DNA of 64,000 bases from contig NZ_OZ061316.1 in the NCBI RefSeq assembly GCF_964063325.1, positions 45,261 to 109,260 on the forward strand. The letters run 5' to 3'. This stretch comes from Hafnia alvei. GTDB taxonomy: Bacteria > Pseudomonadota > Gammaproteobacteria > Enterobacterales > Enterobacteriaceae. A program made the position numbers and the translations under genes. Of the stretch, positions 46,501 through 56,612 are shown one piece after another. The notes below the pieces were generated by a model. The model searched no databases. It worked only from the letters and a program-made list of their open reading frames with translations, and was not told the origin of the DNA. Numbering within the stretch: the first letter of the stretch is position 1; the number at the start of each line of letters is the position of its first letter.

Positions 46501-49500
46501 GGTTGATAACCAGGGTAATACGGTGTCGGGCGTGAAGGTGATAGCGAAAGCGGATAAAGCCGGCGTCACGGCGGCCGCAACCAACGCGACAGATACCAAT
46601 GGTCAGACGACGATAACGTTGGCAAGTGGCACTGCGGCAGTGGCCGATATCACTGTGAGTGCGCAGGTCGGTACGACGACCAGTCAGAACGCTGATAAAA
46701 CAGTGAGTTTTATTGCGGATGCGACAACAGCCCAGGTCACCACAGTGACGCTGGTTGGCAGTGATATCAAAAAAGTGGCGGATGGTAAAAGCACCTTTAC
46801 CTACACCGTGACGGTCAAAGACAGCAACGGTAACCAGGTCGCCGGCGCCACTGTATCGCCGAAGGCAGATAAAGCCGGTGCAACGGCAGCATCGAATGGG
46901 ATAACCGATGCCAACGGTCAAACGACTATTACCTTAACCAGTACTACTAAGGCGGTAGCGGATATCACCGTGAGTGCGCAGGTCGGCACGACAACGAGCA
47001 AGAACGCTGATAAGACGGTGACCTTTACCGCTGACAGCGCCTCTGCGCAGGTGAGTGCGGTGACGTTAACGGACTCGGTCGTGAGTAAGGTAGCGGACGG
47101 CAAAAACACCTTCACCTACACCGTGACGGTGAAAGACAGCAACGGCAACCTGGTCTCCGGCGTGACTGTGGCATCGAAGGCAGATAAAGCCGGTGCAACG
47201 GCAGCGTCAAACGAGGTAACCGACGCCAACGGTCAAACGACCATCACCTTAACCAGCAGCACCACGGCGGTCGCGAATATTACCGTGAGTGCGCAGGTCG
47301 GCACGACGGCGAGCAAAAACGCCGATAAGACCGTGAGCTTTACCGCTAACAGCACCACGGCGCAGGTAAGCACCGTGACCTTGGTTGGCAGTGATGTGAG
47401 CAAAGTTGCTGATGGTAAAAACGTCTTTACCTACACCGTGACGGTGAAAGACAGCAACGGCAACTTAGTCTCTGGCGCTACCGTGAAACCGAAAGCGGAT
47501 AAGACGGGGGCGACAGCGACCGTCAATGGCGTGACGGATGCTACAGGTCAGGCGACGATAACGTTGACCAGCAGCACCACGGCGGTGGCAAACATTACCG
47601 TGAGTGCGCAGGTGGGCACCACGGCGAGCAAGAACGCCGATAAGACGGTGAGTTTTATCGCCGACAGCTCCTCTGCGCAGGTAAGCGCCGTGACCTTGGT
47701 CGGCAGTGAAGTCAGTAAGGTGGCGGACGGCAAAAATACCTTCACCTACACCGCGACGGTCAAAGACAGCAACGGTAACCCGGTGTCGGGCGCCATTGTG
47801 TCACCGAAGGCGGATAAGTCAGGCGTGAGTGCGAAAGCAGCGGGCGCGACCGATGCCAACGGTCAAACCACTATCATCTTAACCAGCACCACCACGGCGG
47901 TGGCGAATATCACCGTGAGTGCCCAGGTCGGTACAACGGGGAGTGTGAATGCCGATAAGACGGTGAGCTTTATTGCTGACAGCGCTTCCGCGCAGGTAAG
48001 CACCGTGACCTTGGTCGGCAGTGAAGTCAGTAAGGTGGCCGACGGCAAAAACGCCTTCACCTACACCGTGACAGTCAAAGACAGCAACGGCAATCTGGTC
48101 TCCGGCGTGACGGTGTCGCCGAAGGCGGATAAGTCAGGCGTGAGCACAAAAATCTCAGGTGCGACCGATGCCAACGGCCAAACCACTATCACCTTAACCA
48201 GCACCACCACGGCGGTAGCGAACATTGCCGTGAGTGCGCAGGTCGGGAGTACCGCAGCGAAGAACGCTGATAAGACGGTGAGTTTTATCGCGGACAGCGC
48301 GTCGGCGCAGGTGAGTGCGGTGACGTTAACGGACTCGGTCGTGAGCAAGGTAGCGGACGGCAAAAACACCTTTACCTACACGGTGACGGTCAAAGACAGC
48401 CACGGCAACCCGATCTCGGGCGCCACGGTATCGCCGAAGGCGGATAAAACGAACGTGACCGCAAAAGCCGCGGGCGCGACCGATGCCAGTGGTCAAACTA
48501 CCGTGACCTTAACCAGCAGCACCACGGCGGTGGCGAATATCACCGTGAGTGCCCAGGTGGGAACAACGGCCAGCAAGAACGCCGATAAGTCAGTGAGCTT
48601 TATCGCGGACAGCACCACGGCGCAGGTAAGCACCGTAACCTTGGTCGGCAGTGACGTGAGCAAAATTGCCGATGGTAAAAACACCTTTACCTACACCGTG
48701 ACGGTCAAAGACAGCAACGGTAACCCGGTCTTAGGTGCCACTGTATCGCCGAAGGCCGATAAGTCAGGCGTGAGCACAAAAATCTCAGGTACGACCGATG
48801 CCAGTGGTCAAACGACCATCACCTTAACCAGCACCACCACGGCGGTAGCAAACATCACCGTGAGTGCGCAGGTGGGTGCGACGACGAGTCAAAACGCCGA
48901 TAAGACGGTGAGCTTTATCGCTGACAGCGCCTCCGCGCAGGTGAGTGCGGTGACGTTAACGGACTCGGTCGTGAGTAAGGTGGCCGATGGTCAAAACACC
49001 TTTACCTACACGGTGACGGTGAAAGACAACAACGGCAACCCGGTCTCTGGCGTGAATGTATCGCCGAAAGCGGATAAAACCGGGGCGACAGCAACGGTCA
49101 ATGGTGTGACAGACACGAATGGTCAAGCCACTATCACCTTAACCAGCAGCACCACGGCGGTGGCAAACATCACCGTGAGTGCGCAGGTGGGCAGTACCGC
49201 AGCTAAGAGGGCCGATAAGACGGTAAGCTTTACCGCTAACAGCGCGACAGCGCAGGTGAGTAACGTCACTTTGGTTGGTACGAGTGAGAGTAAGGTGGCC
49301 GATGGCAAAAATACCTTTACCTACACCGTGACGGTGAAAGACAGCAACGGCAACCTGGTGGCCGGTGCTACTGTATCGCCGAAAGCGGATAAAACCGGGG
49401 CGACAGCAACGGTCAATGGTGTGACAGACACGAATGGTCAAGCCACTATCACCTTAACCAGCACTACCACGGCGGTCGCGAACATCACCGTGAGTGCGCA

Positions 49501-52500
49501 GGTCGGTACGACGGCGAGCAAGAACGCCGATAAGACGGTGAGCTTTATCGCGGACGTAGCGACGGCGAAAGTGGGTACCGTACTGTTAAACGACAGCGTG
49601 CAAATGAAGGTGGCCGACGGTAAGAATACCTTCAACTACACCGCTCAGGTCATTGATGCCCATGGTAACCCTGTTCAACAAGCTGGGTTAGCCGTGACAT
49701 GGGGACAGAACAAAGCAGGAGATGTGTCGCTGCCGATAAGCAGTACAACCAATGCGCAGGGACAAGCGACTGTCACATTGACGAGTACCACCACCGCGGT
49801 GAACAACGTTCAAGTGAGTGCGCAGTACCTGACAACGCCGGCGGTGAATGCCGATAAGGTGGTGAGTTTTACTGCGGATAGTGCGGCGGCAAAAGTCAGC
49901 AGCGTCGTGCTAGAGGGCTCTGTGATAAGCAAGGTGGCGGACGGTAAAAATACCTTTACCTACACCGTGACAATTACGGACAACAACGGTAATCCGGTAT
50001 CGGGCGTGGATGTGTCCTCCTCAGCAAATAAAGCGGGTGTTACGGTGGCAGCGAACGGGCTGACGGATGCCAATGGTCAAACAACCTTAACCTTGAGCAG
50101 TTCAACGACGGCGGCGATGAATATCACCGTGAGTGCACAGGTGGGCAGTACCGCCAGCCAGAACGCCGATAAGACGGTGAGCTTTATCGCTGACAGAACC
50201 ACGGCGCAGGTGAGCACCGTGACCTTGGTTGGCAGTGATATCAGCAAAGTGGCAGACGGGAAGAATACCTTTACCTACACGGTGACGGTCAAAGACAGCA
50301 ACGGCAACTTGGTCTCCGGCGTGACAGTGGCACCGAAGGCGGATAAAACTGGGGCGACAGCGACCGTCAATGGCGTGACGGATGCTACAGGTCAGGCGAC
50401 GATAACCTTAACCAGCAGTACCACGGCGGTGGCAAACATTACCGTGAGTGCGCAGGTGGGCACGACGGCGAGCAAGAACGCCGATAAGACGGTGAGCTTT
50501 ATCGCCGACAGTGCCTCTGCGCAGGTAAGCACCGTCACCTTGGCTGGCAGTGATGTGAGTAAGGTGGCGGACGGTAAAAATACCTTCACCTACACCGTGA
50601 CGGTGAAAGACGTTAACGGCAACCTGGTCTCGGGTGCCACCGTGACACCGAAGTCGGATAAGACGGGGGCGACAGCGACTGCCAATAATGTGACCGATGC
50701 CAACGGTCAAACCACTATTACCTTAACCAGCACCACCACGGCGGTGGCGAATATCACCGTGAGTGCGCAAGTCGGCAGTACTGCGAGCCAGAACGCCGGT
50801 AAGACGGTGAGCTTTATCGCTGACAGCACCACGGCGCAGGTAAGCACCGTGACCTTGGTGGGTACAGATATCAGTAAGGTGGCCGACGGCAAAAACACCT
50901 TCACCTACACCGCGACGGTGAAAGACAGCAACGGCAACCCTGTATCGGGTGTGACTGTGTCGCCGAAGGCGGATAAGTCAGGCGTGAGCACTAAAATCTC
51001 AGGTGTGACCGATGCCAATGGTCAAACCACCGTTACCTTAACCAGCAGCACTCTGGCGGTAGCGGATATCACCGTGAGTGCACAGGTGGGCACGACGGCG
51101 AGCAAGAACGCCGATAAGACGGTGAGCTTTATCGCCGACAGTGCCTCTGCGCAGGTAAGCACCGTCACCTTGGTTGGCAGTGATGTGAGTAAGGTGGCGG
51201 ACGGTAAAAATACCTTCACCTACACGGTGACGGTGAAAGACGTTAACGGCAACTTGGTCTCCGGCGCCACCGTGACACCGAAGGCAGATAAAACCGGTGC
51301 GACGGCAACGTCAAACGGGGTAACCGACGCCAGTGGTCAAAGCATCATTACCTTAACCAGCAGCACTCTGGCGGTAGCGGATATCACCGTGAGTGCACAG
51401 GTGGGCACGACGGCGAACCAGAACGCCGATAAGACGGTGAGCTTTATCGCCGACAGTGCCTCTGCGCAGGTAAGCACCGTCACCTTGGTTGGCAGTGATG
51501 TGAGTAAGGTGGCGGACGGTAAAAATACCTTCACCTACACCGTGACGGTGAAAGACGTTAACGGCAACCTGGTCTCGGGTGCCACCGTGACACCGAAGTC
51601 GGATAAGACGGGGGCGACAGCGACTGCCAATAATGTGACCGATGCCAACGGTCAAACCACTATTACCTTAACCAGCAGCACCACGGCGGTGGCGAATATC
51701 ACCGTGAGTGCGCAGGTCGGTACGACAACGAGCAAGAACGCCGATAAGACGGTGAGCTTTATTGCGGACGTGACAACGGCTCAGGTCGATACGGTGACCT
51801 TGGTGGGGGCAGGCATCAGCAAGGTGGCCGATGGCAAAAACACCTTCACTTACACCGCGACGGTCAAAGACAGCAACGGCAACCCTGTATCGGGTGTGAC
51901 TGTGTCGCCGAAGGCGGATAAGTCAGGCGTGAGCACTAAAATCTCAGGTGTGACCGATGCCAATGGTCAAACTACCGTCACCTTAACCAGCACCACCACG
52001 GCGGTAGCGGATATTACCGTGAGTGCGCAGGTGGGCACGACAACGAGTGTGAACGCTGATAAGACGGTTAGCTTTACCGCTGACAGCGCCTCTGCGCAGG
52101 TGAGTACTGTGACCTTGGTCGGCAGTGACGTCAGTAAGGTGGCGGATGGTAAAAACACCTTTACCTACACCGTGACGGTGAAAGACAGCAACGGCAACCT
52201 GGTCTCCGGCGTGACTGTGGCATCGAAGGCAGATAAAGCCGGTGCAACGGCAGCGTCAAACGAGGTAACCGACGCCAACGGTCAAACGGCTATCACCTTA
52301 ACCAGCAGCACCACGGCGGTCGCGGACATCACCGTGAGTGCGCAAGTGGGCACGACGACGAGTGTGAACGCCGATAAGAGCGTGAGCTTTATTGCGGACG
52401 TGGCAACGGCTCAGGTCGATACGGTGACCTTAGTGGGGACAGACATCAGTAAGGTGGCTGATGGCAAAAATACCTTTACCTATACGGTGACGGTCAAAGA

Positions 52501-55309
52501 CAGCAACGGCAACTTAGTTTCTGGCGCCACCGTGACCCCGAAAGCGGATAAGACGGGGGCGACAGCGACCGTCAATGGCGTGACGGATGCTACAGGTCAG
52601 GCGACGATAACGTTGACCAGTAGTACCACGGCGGTAGCGGATATTACCGTGAGTGCGCAGGTCGGTACGACAACGAGCAAGAACGCCGATAAGACGGTGA
52701 GCTTTATTGCGGACGTGACAACGGCTCAGGTCGATACGGTGACCTTGGTGGGGGCAGGCATCAGCAAGGTGGCCGATGGCAAAAACACCTTCACTTACAC
52801 CGCGACGGTCAAAGACAGCAACGGCAACCCGGTATCAGGCGTGACGGTGTCGTCAAAGGCGGATAAGTCAGGCGTGAGCACAAAAATCTCAGGTGCGACC
52901 GACGCCAGTGGTCAAACTACCGTCACCTTAACCAGCAGCACTCTGGCGGTAGCGGATATCACCGTGAGTGCGCAGGTGGGCACGACGGCAAGCGTGAACG
53001 CCGATAAGACGGTGAGCTTTGTGGGTGATGTAGCTACGGCGCAGGTGGATACCGTAACCTTGGTGGGGACAGACATCAGCAAGGTGGCCGATGGTCAAAA
53101 CACCTTCACCTACACCGTGACGGTCAAAGACAGCAACGGTAACTTGGTCTCCGGCGCTACTGTATCACCGAAGGCGGATAAGACCGGTGCGACGGCAACA
53201 TCAAACGGGGTAACCGACGATAAGGGGCAAACCACCGTCACGTTGACCAGCAGTACTCTGGCGGTGGCGGACATCACCGTGAGTGCGCAGGTGGGTACGA
53301 CGGCGAGCAAGAGCGCCGATAAGACCGTGAGCTTTATTGCGGGGGCAATCGCGAGTGCAAATTCACAGCTAGCCTTTGTCACGACATCATTTAGTACTGC
53401 TAAGGGCACTTCAGCAGTTACGCTGACGCTTAAAGACAGTAATAAAAATCCGATTACAGGAAAAAGCAGCGATGAAATAGCAAAATCATTTACCTTCACG
53501 AAAATGCTTGGCTCGGCGGCCACGAACCTGACCAACGATGATGCCGTAGGTTCACTGTCTGGCTGGAGTGAAAGTTCTGACGGTGTTTACACATCAACAT
53601 ATACACCGGGTAAATACAGTGGAACGATTGCTGCGAAAGTTGTTGTTGGAAGTTATACGTCTAACAGCGTGGGATTAACGACAAGCCCAGATATCAAATC
53701 AGCACAGGTCTTAAGCCAGACATCGTCATTGCAAAACACGGATTATAGCATCAGTGGCAATGCGATTGCGGGGTCAGGATATGGCTATGTAATAAATATG
53801 GCTATCGCCGATGCGAACGGAAATAAGTTCATCTATCCGGGTGATGGCGATTATGGTTTATCGCTCAATCTGGTTGGGGCATCGGGGATAAGCTTCTCGC
53901 CAAGTAGCCCGTTGGATATTGATAATACCTCCAGCGTCAGCGCTGTGGTGACATCAACGACCCTAGGCTCGCTAAGCGTGGCAACAAATGTGGTTCAGAG
54001 TACAGCAGCAGCGAAATCGACGAGCTATACATTTGTTGCTGATACCCGTAATCCGGTGATTACATGGAGTGGCGGAAATGTCGGTCAGGTTGATACTAAT
54101 GTTACGAGTGTTGCGACATTAACTGATAAATACGGCAATAACCTCGAAAATGTAAATATTGGTTTTACAGCGGCACCTTCAGCAAGCAGCAAGATTGTTT
54201 CAATCAATGGCGCCGCTATCAATGCAGCACAAGGAAGTTTTGGGTTTACCACTGGAAATACTGTGACCGTGGTGACTCAGGGAAATGACGTAACAAATGG
54301 ATATAGTGTTACACCAACCTTTAAAGGAAATGATATCGATAATGCATTGACCGTTTCTTTAGATGTCAACCCGACAGCACTGCGCTTTGACGCCTTATCA
54401 GCAACGGGCACGGCGATGGCGAACAATAGTGATGTGAATAAAATATCTGTTAGTGTTACCGATATATACGGCAATCCAATTGATGATGAGGCGATTATCA
54501 AGTTCAGTATTGCAAGTGGTGATGCATCCGAGTCTGGATTAAGCAAATCCAGTACGGCTGGGACGAATTCAGATGTTAGCATCCAAGTATCGAAGGGAAG
54601 TGCCGTTGCTTATCTCAATAGTTACTTGTTATCGCAGGTTATCACTGTGTCGATCTTGAACCCAGAAACCAGTGATGTGATTACAAGCAGAAATGTTACT
54701 GTTAAATTCAAGCGTTGGGTTGAGGTCGCACAAGGTACATTTAAAGCGGACAATAGTTCTAAAAATTATAATGTTTCATCAAAATGGCCAACACGTATTA
54801 CAAATGGGAGTAATTATGTAGCACCAACGGCTGCAGGTGAAAATGCCAGCGACTATGATTATTATTTTGTAGATAACAATAATAATCAAACGAGTGTGTC
54901 ATGGGCGACGTTAGATAGTTCGACGGGCTTGGTCACAATCACGGCAAAACCTTCATTGCCAACGACGTTGAAAACGTTTGCGAAATACAAAGGGAGTGAC
55001 CATAAACCCGATCGCACCTATGCCCCGAATATATCTCAGTATTGGACTTTTGCAGGCTCCAGTTTCTATCTGATGTATTCCTGGTGTTCCGTCGATAGAC
55101 CAGGATATAACTATCCTTATTCCGGTACTGTTCAAGGGTTTGTTAGTCAGCAGTCTAGTGTTATTCGATCAGTTAACGGGGGGTTGGTAAAATATTTTTA
55201 TGGGGGAACTGGGAATAGAGATGGATTTGGGCGAGTTAATTGGGATGGAGGAAAAATTGGTCCAAACTATTCTAAGAATGGTGCCGTTTGGTGCTACACA
55301 AATAACTAA
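43541..55309 (+). CDS. Giant inverse autotransporter adhesin (3922 aa) with about 25 Ig-like repeats
   Basis: A very large intimin/invasin-family adhesin. There is an N-terminal signal (IAYLLIWLQLLTPGLSLLPM, cleavage near ARAS), a Pro/Ala/Ser-rich linker (about 50-140) in place of LysM, the 12-strand beta-barrel region (about 150-430; NLGFGYRQYL, GINTFYDYDY, DERPANGFDLRANAYLPSW) and an invasin D1-type domain. Then follow about 25 Big_1 domains of 105 aa (SKVADGKNTFTYTVTVKD, ADITVSAQVGTT). More divergent Ig-like domains come from about residue 3270, and a C-terminal domain with two cysteines (SWCSV, VWCYTNN) ends the protein, like the lectin-like tip of invasins. The start is GTG 43541 or ATG 43550. 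It would form a fibre tens of nanometres long. Confidence 0.95.
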   Translation: MKVMFSKLRLRKGIAYLLIWLQLLTPGLSLLPMVARASEPADMQSTIQGLNALILGAEAPATSAPKAPAPSVTRSQAPTTSAPTASSRLSDYFHVQAPVATPVPEAGLPSLSSPKSSTDKTGSDESAASSPRGDEGDNRLASGAMQMGSLLSQDNTSDAAINYARSIGEGLINQQVNDWLNQYGNAKVSLGTHQNVSGDLLVPLTETDKSLVFSQVGARTNQDRNTVNLGFGYRQYLNDWMLGINTFYDYDYTGKNKRIGVGTEAWTDYLKLAANGYIRQTNWHQSKLDDMEDYDERPANGFDLRANAYLPSWPNWGGSLKYEQYFGKGVSVAESANPDSLKDNPVVVTAGVDYTPFPLMTLSAKRSIGDSNETNVGLDFTYRFGVPWEQQIDPDSVGLMRSLVGSKYDFVDRNYNIVMQYRKQELLTISLPAATTAQAAETVPVILTVSKAKYGLKSVSWNVDATLMARGGRYQQVSPTELRVTLPAYVFGQRTNAAQNYKISAVATDNNGNQSNTAETLIGVVPSENTVSNLTVSPSEKNLPANDSESYTLTGTVTDGKGAPLTNQKVTFAIEGLINAAGQAGTTLAPIGGGKGDSRQLTVTTGMDGKATITLRSKVAGEGKITATMDNGNSSTAKVTFVADSATATVRKVTLMDDTTAKPADGKNTFTYTALVQDKYDNTLANAPVSWAVDATGVTLSSPITQTDSNGKTTVKLLSGTRVVTNITVSAHSAAQAADIDADKKVSFTAGDIAADKSTLVASPDGITANGQASSALMLKLVDANNNPITGAASSLRASIAGLDNVSVSNFAEQGSTGVYVASLTGTRAGIATITAFSGSKKASTQMPKVTLSADKTTAQITDNNLVIAPDGAAADGKAANGVKATVTDKQGNPVSGMTVTFSVNNGATLTTVNGVSDANGVATATVISTKVGRYTVTASVNGQATTKETTFVADVATAHVSKVTLVGNTNSLPANGQSRFSYIVTVVDNQGNTVSGVKVIAKADKAGVTAAATNATDTNGQTTITLASGTAAVADITVSAQVGTTTSQNADKTVSFIADATTAQVTTVTLVGSDIKKVADGKSTFTYTVTVKDSNGNQVAGATVSPKADKAGATAASNGITDANGQTTITLTSTTKAVADITVSAQVGTTTSKNADKTVTFTADSASAQVSAVTLTDSVVSKVADGKNTFTYTVTVKDSNGNLVSGVTVASKADKAGATAASNEVTDANGQTTITLTSSTTAVANITVSAQVGTTASKNADKTVSFTANSTTAQVSTVTLVGSDVSKVADGKNVFTYTVTVKDSNGNLVSGATVKPKADKTGATATVNGVTDATGQATITLTSSTTAVANITVSAQVGTTASKNADKTVSFIADSSSAQVSAVTLVGSEVSKVADGKNTFTYTATVKDSNGNPVSGAIVSPKADKSGVSAKAAGATDANGQTTIILTSTTTAVANITVSAQVGTTGSVNADKTVSFIADSASAQVSTVTLVGSEVSKVADGKNAFTYTVTVKDSNGNLVSGVTVSPKADKSGVSTKISGATDANGQTTITLTSTTTAVANIAVSAQVGSTAAKNADKTVSFIADSASAQVSAVTLTDSVVSKVADGKNTFTYTVTVKDSHGNPISGATVSPKADKTNVTAKAAGATDASGQTTVTLTSSTTAVANITVSAQVGTTASKNADKSVSFIADSTTAQVSTVTLVGSDVSKIADGKNTFTYTVTVKDSNGNPVLGATVSPKADKSGVSTKISGTTDASGQTTITLTSTTTAVANITVSAQVGATTSQNADKTVSFIADSASAQVSAVTLTDSVVSKVADGQNTFTYTVTVKDNNGNPVSGVNVSPKADKTGATATVNGVTDTNGQATITLTSSTTAVANITVSAQVGSTAAKRADKTVSFTANSATAQVSNVTLVGTSESKVADGKNTFTYTVTVKDSNGNLVAGATVSPKADKTGATATVNGVTDTNGQATITLTSTTTAVANITVSAQVGTTASKNADKTVSFIADVATAKVGTVLLNDSVQMKVADGKNTFNYTAQVIDAHGNPVQQAGLAVTWGQNKAGDVSLPISSTTNAQGQATVTLTSTTTAVNNVQVSAQYLTTPAVNADKVVSFTADSAAAKVSSVVLEGSVISKVADGKNTFTYTVTITDNNGNPVSGVDVSSSANKAGVTVAANGLTDANGQTTLTLSSSTTAAMNITVSAQVGSTASQNADKTVSFIADRTTAQVSTVTLVGSDISKVADGKNTFTYTVTVKDSNGNLVSGVTVAPKADKTGATATVNGVTDATGQATITLTSSTTAVANITVSAQVGTTASKNADKTVSFIADSASAQVSTVTLAGSDVSKVADGKNTFTYTVTVKDVNGNLVSGATVTPKSDKTGATATANNVTDANGQTTITLTSTTTAVANITVSAQVGSTASQNAGKTVSFIADSTTAQVSTVTLVGTDISKVADGKNTFTYTATVKDSNGNPVSGVTVSPKADKSGVSTKISGVTDANGQTTVTLTSSTLAVADITVSAQVGTTASKNADKTVSFIADSASAQVSTVTLVGSDVSKVADGKNTFTYTVTVKDVNGNLVSGATVTPKADKTGATATSNGVTDASGQSIITLTSSTLAVADITVSAQVGTTANQNADKTVSFIADSASAQVSTVTLVGSDVSKVADGKNTFTYTVTVKDVNGNLVSGATVTPKSDKTGATATANNVTDANGQTTITLTSSTTAVANITVSAQVGTTTSKNADKTVSFIADVTTAQVDTVTLVGAGISKVADGKNTFTYTATVKDSNGNPVSGVTVSPKADKSGVSTKISGVTDANGQTTVTLTSTTTAVADITVSAQVGTTTSVNADKTVSFTADSASAQVSTVTLVGSDVSKVADGKNTFTYTVTVKDSNGNLVSGVTVASKADKAGATAASNEVTDANGQTAITLTSSTTAVADITVSAQVGTTTSVNADKSVSFIADVATAQVDTVTLVGTDISKVADGKNTFTYTVTVKDSNGNLVSGATVTPKADKTGATATVNGVTDATGQATITLTSSTTAVADITVSAQVGTTTSKNADKTVSFIADVTTAQVDTVTLVGAGISKVADGKNTFTYTATVKDSNGNPVSGVTVSSKADKSGVSTKISGATDASGQTTVTLTSSTLAVADITVSAQVGTTASVNADKTVSFVGDVATAQVDTVTLVGTDISKVADGQNTFTYTVTVKDSNGNLVSGATVSPKADKTGATATSNGVTDDKGQTTVTLTSSTLAVADITVSAQVGTTASKSADKTVSFIAGAIASANSQLAFVTTSFSTAKGTSAVTLTLKDSNKNPITGKSSDEIAKSFTFTKMLGSAATNLTNDDAVGSLSGWSESSDGVYTSTYTPGKYSGTIAAKVVVGSYTSNSVGLTTSPDIKSAQVLSQTSSLQNTDYSISGNAIAGSGYGYVINMAIADANGNKFIYPGDGDYGLSLNLVGASGISFSPSSPLDIDNTSSVSAVVTSTTLGSLSVATNVVQSTAAAKSTSYTFVADTRNPVITWSGGNVGQVDTNVTSVATLTDKYGNNLENVNIGFTAAPSASSKIVSINGAAINAAQGSFGFTTGNTVTVVTQGNDVTNGYSVTPTFKGNDIDNALTVSLDVNPTALRFDALSATGTAMANNSDVNKISVSVTDIYGNPIDDEAIIKFSIASGDASESGLSKSSTAGTNSDVSIQVSKGSAVAYLNSYLLSQVITVSILNPETSDVITSRNVTVKFKRWVEVAQGTFKADNSSKNYNVSSKWPTRITNGSNYVAPTAAGENASDYDYYFVDNNNNQTSVSWATLDSSTGLVTITAKPSLPTTLKTFAKYKGSDHKPDRTYAPNISQYWTFAGSSFYLMYSWCSVDRPGYNYPYSGTVQGFVSQQSSVIRSVNGGLVKYFYGGTGNRDGFGRVNWDGGKIGPNYSKNGAVWCYTNN
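45480..53340 (+). repeat. Array of about 25 tandem 315-bp repeats inside the giant adhesin gene
   Basis: The period is 315 bp (105 codons). Central units are so alike that long blocks match exactly; for example the parts from about 51085 and from about 51400 are nearly identical, as are those from about 51750 and 52700. Units at the edges (45480-46400) and one at about 49570-49860 (AQVIDAHGNPVQQAGLAVTWG) diverge. Such arrays gain and lose units and are prone to misassembly. Confidence 0.92.
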
Positions 55310-55338
55310 GTAATCATCCTTCTGTTGTAGATAATACT

Positions 55339-55369
55339 CAAAGCGCTCGATATACCATCGGGCGCTTTG
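55339..55369 (+). terminator. Terminator of the giant adhesin gene
   Basis: Stem CAAAGCGC(T)CGA / TCG(G)GCGCTTTG around a 7-base loop, 30 bases after the stop codon, followed by TCGTTTT. It is a typical rho-independent terminator. Confidence 0.8.
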
Positions 55370-55384
55370 TCGTTTTAAGGATAA

Positions 55385-55716
55385 TGGCGCTCTTTCTGCC
55401 ACGGGGGGAACGCGGGGCATCTACGGGGGGCGTTTCCAGGTGTTAATGTCTGGTGCGGCGATTTTATGGAATACGGGCAGGTAGCCCAGTATGACAAAAT
55501 CATTATGAATCCGCCCTTTAACCATGCGCAGGATATTCGACATATACAGCGCGCCCTGTCGCTATTAAAGCCTGAAGGGCTGCTGACGGCTATTTGTCTC
55601 AATGGCCCCGCCAACAAAAAATACGCAAGCCGCTTTGCGATGTTTGGGAAGCGCTGCCGCGCAGCACGTTTTCATATACCGATGTGGCGACGGCGATAAT
55701 CAGACTTCGTGCCTAA
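55385..55716 (+). pseudogene. DNA methyltransferase remnant
   Basis: The frame gives GHLRGAFPGVNVWCGDF, then YDKIIMNPPFNHAQDIRHIQ and ALSLLKPEGLLTAICLNGP. NPPF is the catalytic motif of N6-adenine (and similar amino-) methyltransferases. After about 55630 one frameshift is needed to continue with CDVWEALPRSTFSYTDVATA, ending at TAA 55714. The N-terminal part is missing. Such methylase genes occur in F-type leading regions. The fragment is not functional. Confidence 0.78.
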
Positions 55717-56612
55717 CCGTCTTATTCGATATCAGGCAGGGGAAGTGTCCTCTGTCTGTCCGCACCGAAAAACCACGCGCCGTTGGCGCACGGGAATGCA
55801 GCGGTGCTAACGCACCGCTTATCTCCCCGTTTCGTGATGTCAGTGTAGTGTGTTGCGTTGTGTTTCTATACCGACTATAGCTGTTCTTCTTCCTCTCCAT
55901 TCTCTTCTTCATCTTTTTCTTTATCTGCTTTGTCTTCATCTCGATATGCGTCGTCCTGCTGTAGTGCTTTTTCTCTTTATCTTTCAGAAAAATCAATAAC
56001 GGCCTTTGGGGCACCCAAGGGCGTGCGCCGTTCCGACACACGACGACTGACACAACTAGTCGCGCCCAAACAAACGGGCACGCCAAGTTTTACGCAGCCA
56101 CGCAACGTGTCTGCGCCCGTTCGGGGTAGAGCCGCTGCTTGGCAAGTCAACAGCACCGCTTGCTGTGACCAGTTGGTCACGCCGCTTTCACTGCCGGCGA
56201 TGGAGCCGCCGGCGCTAAGGGGCAATGCCGTTTCGCGCCCGCGCGTTTCGTCATTGCGGCGGGTTCCTGCTCATCAACGCTGGCTGATTTCCCCCCTTTG
56301 AGTCCGAACGCCGGGGCTGAGATAACCACAGCGCGTCTTGCTGTCCAGGGACGCAAAAGCCTTTCGCAATAAATTTATGGCGGCCATTTCGCAAGCTTCA
56401 TTAGACCGCAATAAATTTCACGCTCACCCCGGACAGCTTCACCACGCTGTGCTGATTGACGCCCTTGCGGCGTACGGCTCTCAAACGGGTGAAGGTAACA
56501 ACCAGCGCGAGCGTGCAGCAGAACCCCGCAAAACGTCAAAACCGCGGCCCCGGCAACTCAGCGGGTGATGGTTTTTAAAGGCAAAAAATCAACGGATATC
56601 AGGAGAGACACT
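55717..56612 (+). promoter_or_regulatory. Stem-loop-rich leading-region segment upstream of ssb
   Basis: No reliable gene is present; the 76-aa frame at 56338-56568 is doubtful. Several perfect hairpins stand out: GCGGTGC-TAAC-GCACCGC (55801-55818), GTGACCA-GT-TGGTCAC (56165-56180) and GCCGGCG/CGCCGGC (56193-56213). In F the region ahead of ssb and psiB holds Frpo (ssi3), a folded single-stranded promoter used directly after DNA entry. This segment is a good candidate for such a site. Confidence 0.45.

Noticed and set aside
45383..53535. Many minus-strand ORFs of 60-157 codons inside the giant adhesin repeats
   Set aside because: They are antisense shadows of the repeat array, recur with the 315-bp period and have no ribosome-binding sites.
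55858..56301. 147-aa plus-strand ORF and overlapping 128-aa minus-strand ORF
   Set aside because: Low-complexity Ser/Phe-rich or Lys-rich translations without family resemblance, lying over strong hairpins; more likely non-coding.
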